Both the position numbers and the translations under genes were made by a program. From Prevotella sp. (lineage in GTDB: Bacteria > Bacteroidota > Bacteroidia > Bacteroidales > Bacteroidaceae), in contig SUYI01000015.1 in NCBI GenBank assembly GCA_015060485.1, positions 1-64,000 of the forward strand: 64,000 bases of DNA, written 5' to 3'. The notes beneath the pieces were generated by a model. It was not told where the DNA came from and searched no databases. It was given only the letters and a program-made list of their open reading frames with translations. This document shows positions 9,278 through 17,716 of this stretch, piece after piece. Position 1 is the stretch's first letter. Each line of letters opens with the position of its first letter.

Positions 9278-12200
9278 TCAGAATCCTAACTTAAGACTTG
9301 CCGTATAGGTACGCTGCAAGGGATAAGAGGGAGCGTTGCTGGCGCGTGCCTCAGGATCACCCCAAATATACGGAGAGAAGGTCAGCAGGTTGTAGCCGCT
9401 CAAAGCGAGCTGCAACTGGTTGAGACCCAACTTCTTCATGAACGGGAAGTTGAAATCGTAGGCAATCTGAAGGGTCTTCAGACGCAGGTACTTTGAGTCC
9501 TTCTCGTAAAGAGTAGAGTTCGCATAGTTCTGGTCAGCGTTTGCCCATGTAGCACGGGGATACTCGGAATCCTGCGAGGGATTATCAGCAGTCCAGGTGT
9601 TGTCGATATGGTATTGCAGCAAGCCACCATAAGTGGTATTACCAGCTGCCGTAAACGGGCGGCGGAAAACGTCACTGATGAGTCGGCTGACATTCCATGC
9701 GCCAGTTAGCTGGGCATTGAAGGTAAAGCCTTTCCAGTTACAGCCCAGCGAAAGACCGGCAATGTATTCCGGATCGTCAGTATAACCAAGTCCTACTTTG
9801 GCATCATTGGGGTCTATCTTTCCGTCCTTATCAAGGTCGACGTAGACAGCATCACCAGGCTTCAGCTCACTGACAAACTGTTCGGGGAAGGGAGAGCCAA
9901 ATTCTTTCTCGTAATCGGCTTCCGCACCCTCGTAGTAGAACTTCCAGAACTGATACAGCGAACGTGAACCGATACGATGTCCCTTGGTGTACATGTATTC
10001 ATTCTTCTGAGGAGCCTGACGGTTGACAATGATTTCGTTCTGGTTGTGCGACAAATTCAACTTGGCCCAATAGCGGAAATTCTTGCCAATCTTGTCCTGC
10101 CAGTTCAGCGAGAGTTCCCATCCCCAGCTATCGACCTCACCGAAGTTGGTGTAAGGAACGTTGAATCCCAGCATGCCAGGAACTGTCATGTCTTGTGCGA
10201 GAATGTCCTTACGGTGCTCCCTATAATAGTCGAAGGTAGCGCGCAGACGGTCGTCGAGGAAGTTGATGTCAACACCATAGTCCTGCTTGAAGGCTTTCTC
10301 CCACGACACATCGGGATAGTTTTTCGAAGCCTCAACAGCACCTTTCGATGTTGTACCGTTCTCAATACCGAAGTTGTAACCGAAGGCACCCGTGTCCTTA
10401 CCGGTACGTTCCAACAATGCACTCTGATTGACATTGTATGGGTCAGCAATGTACATGAATCGCTTTGCGTTCACCTTATCGTTACCGACGAGACCCCAAG
10501 AGGCGCGGAGCTTCAAGAAGCTGACGACCTTTTTGATGGGCTCGAAGAACGGCTCGTCACTCATCACCCAACCAATAGAACCGGCAGGGAATGTACCGAA
10601 GCGTTTACCGGGAGCGAAGTTTTCGGAACCGTTGTAACCGATATTGAACTCGGCCATATAACGGTTCTTCCAGTCGTAGGTGACACGTCCTACAAATCCG
10701 ACGTATGTACGGGGAATGTCAATATAGATATTTCCGTCGCCATCGGTCTTGTAGTATTCCTTGCTCTGGTTGTAGAGGGCAAGGGCGGTAATGGTGTGAT
10801 CGCCAAAGGAACGGTTGTAATTGAACGAACCCTCGATATACCAGTCACGTCCTTTGCCGTAGGCGTAAGAATAGGTGGGATCAACATCGGAACCACTCTT
10901 GCGGTATTGAGTAGGCTGTGTCATGATGTTGCCGCTCTCGTCGTAAATGATATTTCCTTCTGAATCGCGTTGAGCCAACACTACCGGAGTGTAAGTGGCA
11001 ACACCGGCGGTCAGCGTCTTGGTGACAGCATACGAGCTGTTGTAAGAACCCTTGAGCTTCAATGACAGGCCCTTGGTGATGAAGTCCAGTTTCTGGTCAA
11101 GAACCAGGTCCATCGAGAGCTTGTTGTTATTGTAATGGAAAGCACCGGGCTGATAAGCATAATAGGTCATGGGTGAGTCACCGATAAAAGGAAGGGTGTT
11201 ACCATCTTCATTATCTGCACCCACGTTGGTATTAACAATGTAACGTCCGTCAATGATACCGGGGCTGCAGAATGGTGTAGCTTGATAGATGGCTTTAATC
11301 ATACCACCGGAACCCTGACCGGTCTTGGGCTTGGCGGAGTCGTCAACCTTACCAGCAATATTAAAGCTCAACATCGTTGTCTTAGTGACGTTGATGTCGA
11401 GGTTTGAACGGTAGTTGAAACGTTGATACTGGTAACCATAGTCCCACGACTTACCGAATTCCTTGAAGATACCGTCCTGGGTCATCATACCTGCAGAGAT
11501 GAAGTATTTAACGGTTTTGTTACCTCCGGAGATATTGATGTTGTGCTGTTGTTGTAGGGTCACATCTTTCATGATGTACTCGTCCCACTTCATGCTTGGG
11601 AAACGGATAGGGTCACTGCCGTCCTTGAATTTCTGGAGAACAGAGGCAGAGAACATGGGGTCTTTTCCATCGTTTGCCAACATCTGATTATAGAAAGTAC
11701 CATAATCGTAAGATGATGCCTGTTCAATCATCTTGGTAGGCGTAACGGCCGAGAAAGAGGTGTTGATGGATATCTTGGCCTTACCTTCGGCACCGCGCTT
11801 AGTGGTAATCAGGATGACACCGTTAGCACCGCGTACACCGAATACAGCAGTAGCCGAAGCATCCTTCAGCACGGTAATGCTTTCGATTTCGTTGGGGTCG
11901 ATGTCCCACATCTCACGTTCTACACCATCTACTTGGATAAGTGGTGCAGAATCAACCCATGTGGCCTGACCACGGACAAAAATACTGGCAGCATCCGAAC
12001 CGGGCTCACCAGAGTACTGCACGGTAGTCACACCGGACAGCTGACCAGCCAGCACGTTGTTCACCGAAGATACCGGCGTACGCACCAGGTCTTCGGCCTT
12101 GACAGACGACAAGGCACCGGTGACGGTGACTTTCTTCTGCACACCGTAAGCCACGATTTCTACGCCCTGCAGCATGGTAGCTTCTTCTTCGAGCGTGATC

Positions 12201-12523
12201 TTCATGTTGGCAGAGGCCTTGACAATCAGTTCTTTGTAGCCGACGTAAGAGATTTTCAACTGGGTGCCGGGGTTCACTTTCAAAGTGAAGTTACCGTCGA
12301 AGTCGGTCACTGTTCCCTGAACAGTCTTTCCACCTACGATAACGACGCTGGCACCAATAATTGGTTCACCTTGGCTGTCAACCACCGTACCACTGATGCT
12401 TCCTTGCTGCTGTTCGGCTGCATAGACAGTCTGTAAACCCAACATGGGAGGGGTGAACAGCATGGCAGAGCACATCAATGCCATGGGCATGACAGTCCTC
12501 TTCAAAAGATTTGTTTTGTTCAT
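9278..12523 (-). CDS. SusC-family TonB-dependent transporter, full form (first pair)
   Basis: A 1081-residue SusC/RagA-type transporter. After the signal peptide (about residues 1-36) comes a complete CarboxypepD_reg-like domain (GSISGTVVDSQGEPIIGASV to about 120). The plug then carries the family signatures PLIQVDGVEREMWDIDPNEIESITVLKDASATAVFGVRGANGVILITTKRG, and a 22-strand-type barrel ends in YTASLKLGF. It is first in the operon (SusC1-SusD1-SusC2-SusD2) and has a promoter at 12570-12577. The pairing with a divergent acetylesterase and the nearby lyase points to a rhamnogalacturonan-type substrate (inference). Confidence 0.95.
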   Translation of the reverse strand: MNKTNLLKRTVMPMALMCSAMLFTPPMLGLQTVYAAEQQQGSISGTVVDSQGEPIIGASVVIVGGKTVQGTVTDFDGNFTLKVNPGTQLKISYVGYKELIVKASANMKITLEEEATMLQGVEIVAYGVQKKVTVTGALSSVKAEDLVRTPVSSVNNVLAGQLSGVTTVQYSGEPGSDAASIFVRGQATWVDSAPLIQVDGVEREMWDIDPNEIESITVLKDASATAVFGVRGANGVILITTKRGAEGKAKISINTSFSAVTPTKMIEQASSYDYGTFYNQMLANDGKDPMFSASVLQKFKDGSDPIRFPSMKWDEYIMKDVTLQQQHNINISGGNKTVKYFISAGMMTQDGIFKEFGKSWDYGYQYQRFNYRSNLDINVTKTTMLSFNIAGKVDDSAKPKTGQGSGGMIKAIYQATPFCSPGIIDGRYIVNTNVGADNEDGNTLPFIGDSPMTYYAYQPGAFHYNNNKLSMDLVLDQKLDFITKGLSLKLKGSYNSSYAVTKTLTAGVATYTPVVLAQRDSEGNIIYDESGNIMTQPTQYRKSGSDVDPTYSYAYGKGRDWYIEGSFNYNRSFGDHTITALALYNQSKEYYKTDGDGNIYIDIPRTYVGFVGRVTYDWKNRYMAEFNIGYNGSENFAPGKRFGTFPAGSIGWVMSDEPFFEPIKKVVSFLKLRASWGLVGNDKVNAKRFMYIADPYNVNQSALLERTGKDTGAFGYNFGIENGTTSKGAVEASKNYPDVSWEKAFKQDYGVDINFLDDRLRATFDYYREHRKDILAQDMTVPGMLGFNVPYTNFGEVDSWGWELSLNWQDKIGKNFRYWAKLNLSHNQNEIIVNRQAPQKNEYMYTKGHRIGSRSLYQFWKFYYEGAEADYEKEFGSPFPEQFVSELKPGDAVYVDLDKDGKIDPNDAKVGLGYTDDPEYIAGLSLGCNWKGFTFNAQLTGAWNVSRLISDVFRRPFTAAGNTTYGGLLQYHIDNTWTADNPSQDSEYPRATWANADQNYANSTLYEKDSKYLRLKTLQIAYDFNFPFMKKLGLNQLQLALSGYNLLTFSPYIWGDPEARASNAPSYPLQRTYTASLKLGF

Positions 12524-12569
12524 ACAGTTAATATTAGTAGATCTACTTTATTATTTGCTTTAGCGAGTG

Positions 12570-12577
12570 CAAATATA
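12570..12577 (-). promoter_or_regulatory. -7 box of the SusCD operon
   Basis: The minus strand reads TATATTTG (TAnnTTTG), 46 bases before the SusC ATG at 12523. It lies back to back with the esterase promoter. Confidence 0.65.
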
Positions 12578-12652
12578 AACATTTTTTAGGAAAGAGAAAA
12601 ACTTTTTGCCTTTTTTTTAATAAAAACGCGTGGGAATTCAAAAAAAAACGTG

Positions 12653-12660
12653 TACTTTTG
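12653..12660 (+). promoter_or_regulatory. -7 box of the acetylesterase gene
   Basis: TACTTTTG matches TAnnTTTG and lies 31 bases before the ATG at 12692. The 75-base gap between the two divergent -7 boxes is T/A-rich and could hold a shared operator. Confidence 0.65.
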
Positions 12661-12691
12661 CACTAGAAATTCACTAAAATAAATCAAGAAC

Positions 12692-14386
12692 ATGAAAAAG
12701 ATGAGAAAAACGGTGGTCGTTCTGCTGGCCATGATATCAGTGTCGGCAGCGGCTCAGGTGACCGACCGCAAGGGGGTCAAAGATGTCAATGGCGTGGTGG
12801 ACAATACCCCTGACAGTATCGCCAAGGCCATGACGGCACGACCTGTACCCGGATCGAGCCGCAAGGGAAACAATCCTGTGCTCTTTTTGATAGGCAATTC
12901 CACGATGCGTACAGGAACCTTGGGTAATGGCAATAACGGCCAGTGGGGCTGGGGGTACTATGCCCATGAATACTTCGACCCGACGCGCATTACCGTCGAG
13001 AATCAGGCATTGGGCGGCATGAGCAGCCGTACGTTCTATAACAAGCTGTGGGAACCCATCCGCCAGGCTATCCGTCCCGGCGACTGGGTGATTATCTCGA
13101 TAGGTCATAACGACAATGGCCCATACGACGAGGGTCGGGCACGTGCCAGTATTCCCGGCGTGGGCTATGACACGCTGAACGTGACCATCAAGGAGACAGG
13201 AGAGAAGGAGACCGTCTATACCTATGGCGGCTATATGCGGAAATACATCAACGACGTCCGTGCGCAGGGTGGCAACCCCATCCTGATGTCGCTGACCCCG
13301 CGTAATGCCTACGACGAAAAGGACAAGATAGTGCGCAAACAGCATACGCAATGGCAGATGCAGGTGGCTGCCGAGGAGGGCGTGCCGTTCGTTGACCTCA
13401 ATGAAATATCCGGACAGAAGTTGGATGGATATGGCAAGTGGAAAACCGACTACCACTTCTTCCTTGACAAGATACATACCAGCCGTTTCGGAGCAATGAT
13501 GAATGCACGTTCTGCAGCAGAAGGCCTGATGGTGAGTCGTAATCCAGTACTGAACCCGCTGAAGGCCATGATGCGCAACGTGCAGTTTCCGGTCTATGAC
13601 CTGACGCGTACGGAGGGTAAGCCTGTCGTGTTTATTACTGGTGATAGTACGGTAAAGAATGCTGACAAAGATGAGGACGGTATGTGGGGCTGGGGTGCTG
13701 TGGCCAACACCGTGTTCGACGAGTCGAAGATAGACATTGTGAATGCCGCCATGGCAGGACGCAGCTGTCGTTCGTACTTGAACGAGGGACGCTGGGAACG
13801 GGTTTACAACTCGCTGAAGCCCGGCGACTTCGTGCTGATTCAGTTCGGTCATAACGATATCGGTGCTATTGACAAGCCCAAATACCGTGCTGCCATCGCA
13901 TCGGGCAAGGATACCTGCCACGTCTACCGGATGCAGGCTGCTCAGGAAGATGTGTCGAAACAGAATATCATCGACCAGAAGCTGAAGTCGAACACCCTGG
14001 TGGGCAGCTACGAGGTGGTCTACTCGTTCGGCTGGTATCTGAAGAAGTTCATTCAGGACGTGCGCGAGAAGGGTGCCACGCCTATTCTGGTGTCGCTGAC
14101 ACCTCGCAACGAATGGACAGACGGCAAGATAGAGCGCCGAAACGACACCTATGGCAAGTGGTACCGTGAGGTGGTCGAGGAAACGGGCGTAGAGTTTGTG
14201 GATCTGCACAACATCACGGCCGACTTCCTGGACAAGAAGTGTGGCAAGAAGGAGAAAGCCATGAAGTATTTCAATCACGACCACACGCATACGTCGCTGT
14301 TGGGTGCCAAGACGAATGCACAAAGCATCGCCAAGGGACTGCGCGACAATAAGAGTCCGTTGGCCGTCTATCTGAAGAAGAAGTAA
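12692..14386 (+). CDS. Secreted tandem SGNH acetylesterase (CE12-like, rhamnogalacturonan acetylesterase)
   Basis: A 564-residue protein: signal peptide (MKKMRKTVVVLLAMISVSAAA) followed by two copies of an SGNH/GDSL esterase domain. Domain 1 has block I IGNST with Ser70, block III IGHND and a catalytic D-x-x-H as DKIHTS. Domain 2 has TGDST with Ser319, FGHND and DHTHTS. The W-G-W after block I and the overall pattern match CE12 rhamnogalacturonan acetylesterases, which remove acetyl groups from the galacturonate backbone so that lyases can act. Most relatives have one domain of about 250 residues, so this is a duplication or fusion. In domain 1 the usual Gly-Asp-Ser is Gly-Asn-Ser. It faces the SusCD operon divergently and converges with the lyase gene. 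Confidence 0.85.
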   Translation: MKKMRKTVVVLLAMISVSAAAQVTDRKGVKDVNGVVDNTPDSIAKAMTARPVPGSSRKGNNPVLFLIGNSTMRTGTLGNGNNGQWGWGYYAHEYFDPTRITVENQALGGMSSRTFYNKLWEPIRQAIRPGDWVIISIGHNDNGPYDEGRARASIPGVGYDTLNVTIKETGEKETVYTYGGYMRKYINDVRAQGGNPILMSLTPRNAYDEKDKIVRKQHTQWQMQVAAEEGVPFVDLNEISGQKLDGYGKWKTDYHFFLDKIHTSRFGAMMNARSAAEGLMVSRNPVLNPLKAMMRNVQFPVYDLTRTEGKPVVFITGDSTVKNADKDEDGMWGWGAVANTVFDESKIDIVNAAMAGRSCRSYLNEGRWERVYNSLKPGDFVLIQFGHNDIGAIDKPKYRAAIASGKDTCHVYRMQAAQEDVSKQNIIDQKLKSNTLVGSYEVVYSFGWYLKKFIQDVREKGATPILVSLTPRNEWTDGKIERRNDTYGKWYREVVEETGVEFVDLHNITADFLDKKCGKKEKAMKYFNHDHTHTSLLGAKTNAQSIAKGLRDNKSPLAVYLKKK

Positions 14387-14393
14387 GAGACAC

Positions 14394-14428
14394 CTCTTAC
14401 TTCTTACCTCTTACCTCTTACTTCTTAC
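14394..14428. repeat. 5 x 7-base tandem array between convergent genes
   Basis: Units are CTCTTAC, TTCTTAC, CTCTTAC, CTCTTAC and TTCTTAC. They fill nearly the whole gap between the esterase stop (14386) and the lyase stop (14431). No terminator hairpin is visible here. Confidence 0.8.
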
Positions 14429-14430
14429 TT

Positions 14431-17400
14431 CTATGGAATTACTTCCAGCATATAGATAGCATCGAGCGACCACATGGCCGCATCGTTGGTAGAAAGGCCT
14501 TTGCGAGGAGCCAATAGTGAGTTCCAGACGAAGGCCTTTCGCTGTGCGTCACGATCAATCCATGCGGCATAGGCATCCAACCGGCGGACAGGGAAACGGT
14601 TCTTACGCGTCTGCCAGGCCATGTCGCGATAGCGGCGGGCATGGTCGAGCCAACACTGGTTGAATGCCGTGTTGTTGACCATCGGCAACAGTTCGTTCAT
14701 TACCTCGAAACCACCCATGATGCTCAGCAGGTGGCTGGTGCTGCGCAGTTCTTTGGGGCCATCGTAGCTGAGACGGCCTGTGGCAGGATCGTAGCCCTTG
14801 GCCAGATTACCCGTAAAGATACCATCCTCCAGGGCTGCAATGGAACTCATGCCAGTCTGAATCTTGTCACGATAGTACGTATTCCCCGTACGTTCCCATT
14901 CCGTCATCCAGTTACCGGCATAGGCCACCCAGTCCGGTCCGACACGCAGGCGGGCAGGAGCCGAGCAAGGGTACTGACTCTTGGGCTCAGCCAGTCGCAT
15001 GGGGTCCAGATGGTACAGCAGTGTGTCGGCATCGGTCTGGGCATGCATCAGCTCGCCAATCCGCTCATCTGCAGTCAGATAATAATAATAGCGTAGGAAT
15101 CCCGACTGCGAGATGCGGGCCTCCTTGGCACCACAGCCCCAATGGCTGACATTATGACGGCTGCCCAATGGGGCAAAGGGTCCGATGTGATAGGTGTCGA
15201 CCTCGCTGTTATGACGCGTCATGGCCTCGGCCATGCGCCAGATGTCAGGTCGGCCACTGCGCAGGAACATCATCCACAGCCAAGTGGGTGAGGCCAGTTC
15301 GGTATTGTCCCAGGCATAGCCGCCTACGTCGTATCGCCACTCGTCACGTTCGGGGTCGTAGGCATGCATGAAGTCGCCGTAGTTCCAGAAACCATACCAT
15401 TTATGGCGCTCCGTTTCCTGTTGGTAGATGCGGATATACTCGTCGAGGCGGTCTTCCACTTCCTGATGTTTTGTAGGCAACGACCAAATGCCGAAAGCCC
15501 GACGGCTATGCAGGTATTCGGGAGAGGGTAACAGACGGTTACCATCGTCCAAAAGGGCTATCTGACTGACAACGGCCTCCCGTCCGGGATAGCCGCCTTG
15601 CGGCAATAGCCACAGTTCGCTGGTGCGGGCGATGCCGTATGGCGTGCTCATACCTTCCTGCACGTCTTCGTAACTCTCCAGCAGACCATGGGCAATGGTG
15701 TCGTAGTGGCAGAGATTCATCGGCTCGGCCTCAGGACTCCACAGATAAAGGGTGAGATGCGCCTCATCGCTGCGGGCATCGCTGACCTCGATGCTGGAGG
15801 GGTATGACTGCCAGAAGTCCTTCAGTCTGACGGCCAGTCCCCCCTCGGTGTCGCCCACAAAGGCATAGCCCGGAGCACGGTCGCCCGTCAGTGTGCCTAT
15901 CCAAGGCGACTCGCTGGTGGCTCGCTTACGGATGGAGAAAGCGTTGTCGGTCAACTGTGAGAGCCGGAATCCGTCCCATTGCGCCCAGTGATCGATGAGC
16001 GACTGCCCCAGTTTGTCGAAAGCCTCGCGAGGCGGGATACGCTGTCCGCGCATCTGGTCCAGTTGGATGTTTTGCCGTTGCGGAATGCCCCGTCCTTCCT
16101 CGGGAGGAGACTGCTGCAGACGAAGCTCACGCCGTCCGTCGAGAGGCTGTACGGGTTCTGCCCAGACGCTGTCTGGGGACAGTGCAAAGGCAATATGCCG
16201 ATTGTAGGCCTCAGTACGCATCGGGACACTCAGGCGAATGCCCAGCGAAGCGATCAAGTCCTCGGTCTGTTCGCCGTCGTATGTGAAGGTATGTGTCAGC
16301 TTGATTTGTTCGCTGCCCTGCCAGAAATGAAGACGTACCGTGAAAGGCAGCCAGTGGCGCTGGCCATCGCTGTGAGTACCATCGATTCTGACTATGGCAT
16401 CCACTTGGCTTTGCCGTTCTAAGTATACCTTATTAATATACGACAGGTATTGCCCATGTGTCGTTGTGGCAGTCAATAAGGCACTGCCGCCAACGCGTTT
16501 CCCTTCAAGCACCATACTGTCGATTAGGTGTTGTCCGCTTTTGGGTAGCCAGACACGTAGCCTGCCGGTATTCACCATCAGACGAAGGACTTCGTCCTGA
16601 ATGGTGATAGGTTGAGCGCTTTTGGTCTTTTTCGGTGCTTTGACAACCTTCAGCGATTGTTTCCCTGCTACAGCCGACAGGGCGGCCCACTTGACGGAAC
16701 CATCTGGCCATGAGGCTGTTGCCCAGGCGTCGGAGGGTGTGTCGTCGGCCAATGCTAAGAGACTTGCATCCTTCAGCTCTCCTTGCCGGAAAGGAATGCC
16801 GAACGTGACAGGCTGTGCCGTTTGGGGCTGATGAAGCCAATGTAACGGTATGCCGGTTGTTAAGTCATCGTCATTCAATCGGCGGGTCTGGAAATTGGTA
16901 ATACGGGTACGCGACAGTGTTGTGCGGAAACCAAACCAGCCTTTTTCTAATGGGGTGGGGTCCAGGTAGTCGACGATGAGCTCTCCGTCCATAAAGAAAC
17001 GCGTACGACCATTCAGACTTTCTATTTTGACGTGGTACCAGTGGTTGGGGCGTAACAGGTGTGCCGCATCGGTATATTCCTTTAAGATCGCCGGACGGAA
17101 AGCCGTGCTGTCTACTCCGCGTTTGTCACCAGTATAACGGCGGAAGCGAGTCGTGGAATTGTGGTTGCCGCCATACCCCAAGTAGTACATCTGCAGGGTG
17201 TAGCATCGCACAAAGATGCCGCTACGCCATTGTTCCCGTTTCCAGATGTCGCGCTGCCCGGGGTCGCTGGCCAGCCAGAAACAGTTCAGGTCGCTCAGAC
17301 GGTCTCCTGCTTGCCCTTCGTCTACCACTTGTGCATCGTATTCAACCACCATATTGGTCGACAACTGCTGCCTGCGCCAAAGCGTTAGGCCTTTGGGCGC

Positions 17401-17562
17401 CAGCAACTCGCAGGTGTCGCCACGAAACGAAACCCGATAGTCGGGCGACTCAGATTCCACCTTCCAGAATCTCTTGAAATCTTTCTGGTTCAGACCGGAC
17501 TGGGCCATGAGCGGCCATGAAATAAGCAAGAACAGGAGTTGTAGTAGAAGTCTCATAGTCAT
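14431..17562 (-). CDS. Exo-rhamnogalacturonan lyase-like protein (PL26-like) with N-terminal DUF6250-type domain
   Basis: A 1043-residue secreted protein (signal peptide ending LMAQ; starts possible at 17562 or 17556). Residues about 25-230 form a lectin-like jelly roll with WYHVKIESLNGRTRFFMDGE, as in DUF6250. From about 240 the sequence GIPLHWLHQP...VTFGIPFRQGELK...ASWPDGSVKWAALSA matches the RIFT-barrel start of the PcRGLX-type exo-rhamnogalacturonan lyases (PL26). It is followed by a long region rich in W and Y of the alpha/alpha-toroid type (WYGFWNYGDFMHAYD). PL26 enzymes cut the terminal galacturonate-rhamnose unit of rhamnogalacturonan I by beta-elimination. The neighbours (acetylesterase, rhamnose operon) support this. 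Assignment is from recalled domain patterns. Confidence 0.75.
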   Translation of the reverse strand: MTMRLLLQLLFLLISWPLMAQSGLNQKDFKRFWKVESESPDYRVSFRGDTCELLAPKGLTLWRRQQLSTNMVVEYDAQVVDEGQAGDRLSDLNCFWLASDPGQRDIWKREQWRSGIFVRCYTLQMYYLGYGGNHNSTTRFRRYTGDKRGVDSTAFRPAILKEYTDAAHLLRPNHWYHVKIESLNGRTRFFMDGELIVDYLDPTPLEKGWFGFRTTLSRTRITNFQTRRLNDDDLTTGIPLHWLHQPQTAQPVTFGIPFRQGELKDASLLALADDTPSDAWATASWPDGSVKWAALSAVAGKQSLKVVKAPKKTKSAQPITIQDEVLRLMVNTGRLRVWLPKSGQHLIDSMVLEGKRVGGSALLTATTTHGQYLSYINKVYLERQSQVDAIVRIDGTHSDGQRHWLPFTVRLHFWQGSEQIKLTHTFTYDGEQTEDLIASLGIRLSVPMRTEAYNRHIAFALSPDSVWAEPVQPLDGRRELRLQQSPPEEGRGIPQRQNIQLDQMRGQRIPPREAFDKLGQSLIDHWAQWDGFRLSQLTDNAFSIRKRATSESPWIGTLTGDRAPGYAFVGDTEGGLAVRLKDFWQSYPSSIEVSDARSDEAHLTLYLWSPEAEPMNLCHYDTIAHGLLESYEDVQEGMSTPYGIARTSELWLLPQGGYPGREAVVSQIALLDDGNRLLPSPEYLHSRRAFGIWSLPTKHQEVEDRLDEYIRIYQQETERHKWYGFWNYGDFMHAYDPERDEWRYDVGGYAWDNTELASPTWLWMMFLRSGRPDIWRMAEAMTRHNSEVDTYHIGPFAPLGSRHNVSHWGCGAKEARISQSGFLRYYYYLTADERIGELMHAQTDADTLLYHLDPMRLAEPKSQYPCSAPARLRVGPDWVAYAGNWMTEWERTGNTYYRDKIQTGMSSIAALEDGIFTGNLAKGYDPATGRLSYDGPKELRSTSHLLSIMGGFEVMNELLPMVNNTAFNQCWLDHARRYRDMAWQTRKNRFPVRRLDAYAAWIDRDAQRKAFVWNSLLAPRKGLSTNDAAMWSLDAIYMLEVIP

Positions 17563-17592
17563 AGTAGTCGAGTTTTTTTTGATTTGTCACTG

Positions 17593-17600
17593 CAAAAGTA
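17593..17600 (-). promoter_or_regulatory. -7 box of the lyase gene
   Basis: The minus strand reads TACTTTTG, 31 bases before the ATG at 17562. Confidence 0.6.
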
Positions 17601-17619
17601 AGAAAAAAAAGCGAAATTC

Positions 17620-17632
17620 ATGCATTTTGCAT
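17620..17632. promoter_or_regulatory. Palindrome between divergent lyase and rhamnose promoters
   Basis: ATGCATTTTGCAT (5-base arms around TTT) lies upstream of both promoters. It is a candidate operator for a shared rhamnose-responsive regulator. The regulator gene is not in this window. Confidence 0.3.
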
Positions 17633-17673
17633 AAATTATGATAAGAATTTGTGTGATTATCCAACAAATTTCG

Positions 17674-17681
17674 TACCTTTG
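17674..17681 (+). promoter_or_regulatory. -7 box of the rhamnose operon
   Basis: TACCTTTG matches TAnnTTTG; a TTTG at 17648-17651 sits 22 bases upstream as a -33 element. The ATG follows at 17717. Confidence 0.7.
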
Positions 17682-17716
17682 TAACCTCTATATAGAACAA
17701 ACTACAATAAAAACAA

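Noticed and set aside
12737..14323. A 528-codon minus-strand ORF over the esterase gene
   Set aside because: It is the complement of a gene with two intact SGNH domains; the antisense translation has no recognisable domain or signal.
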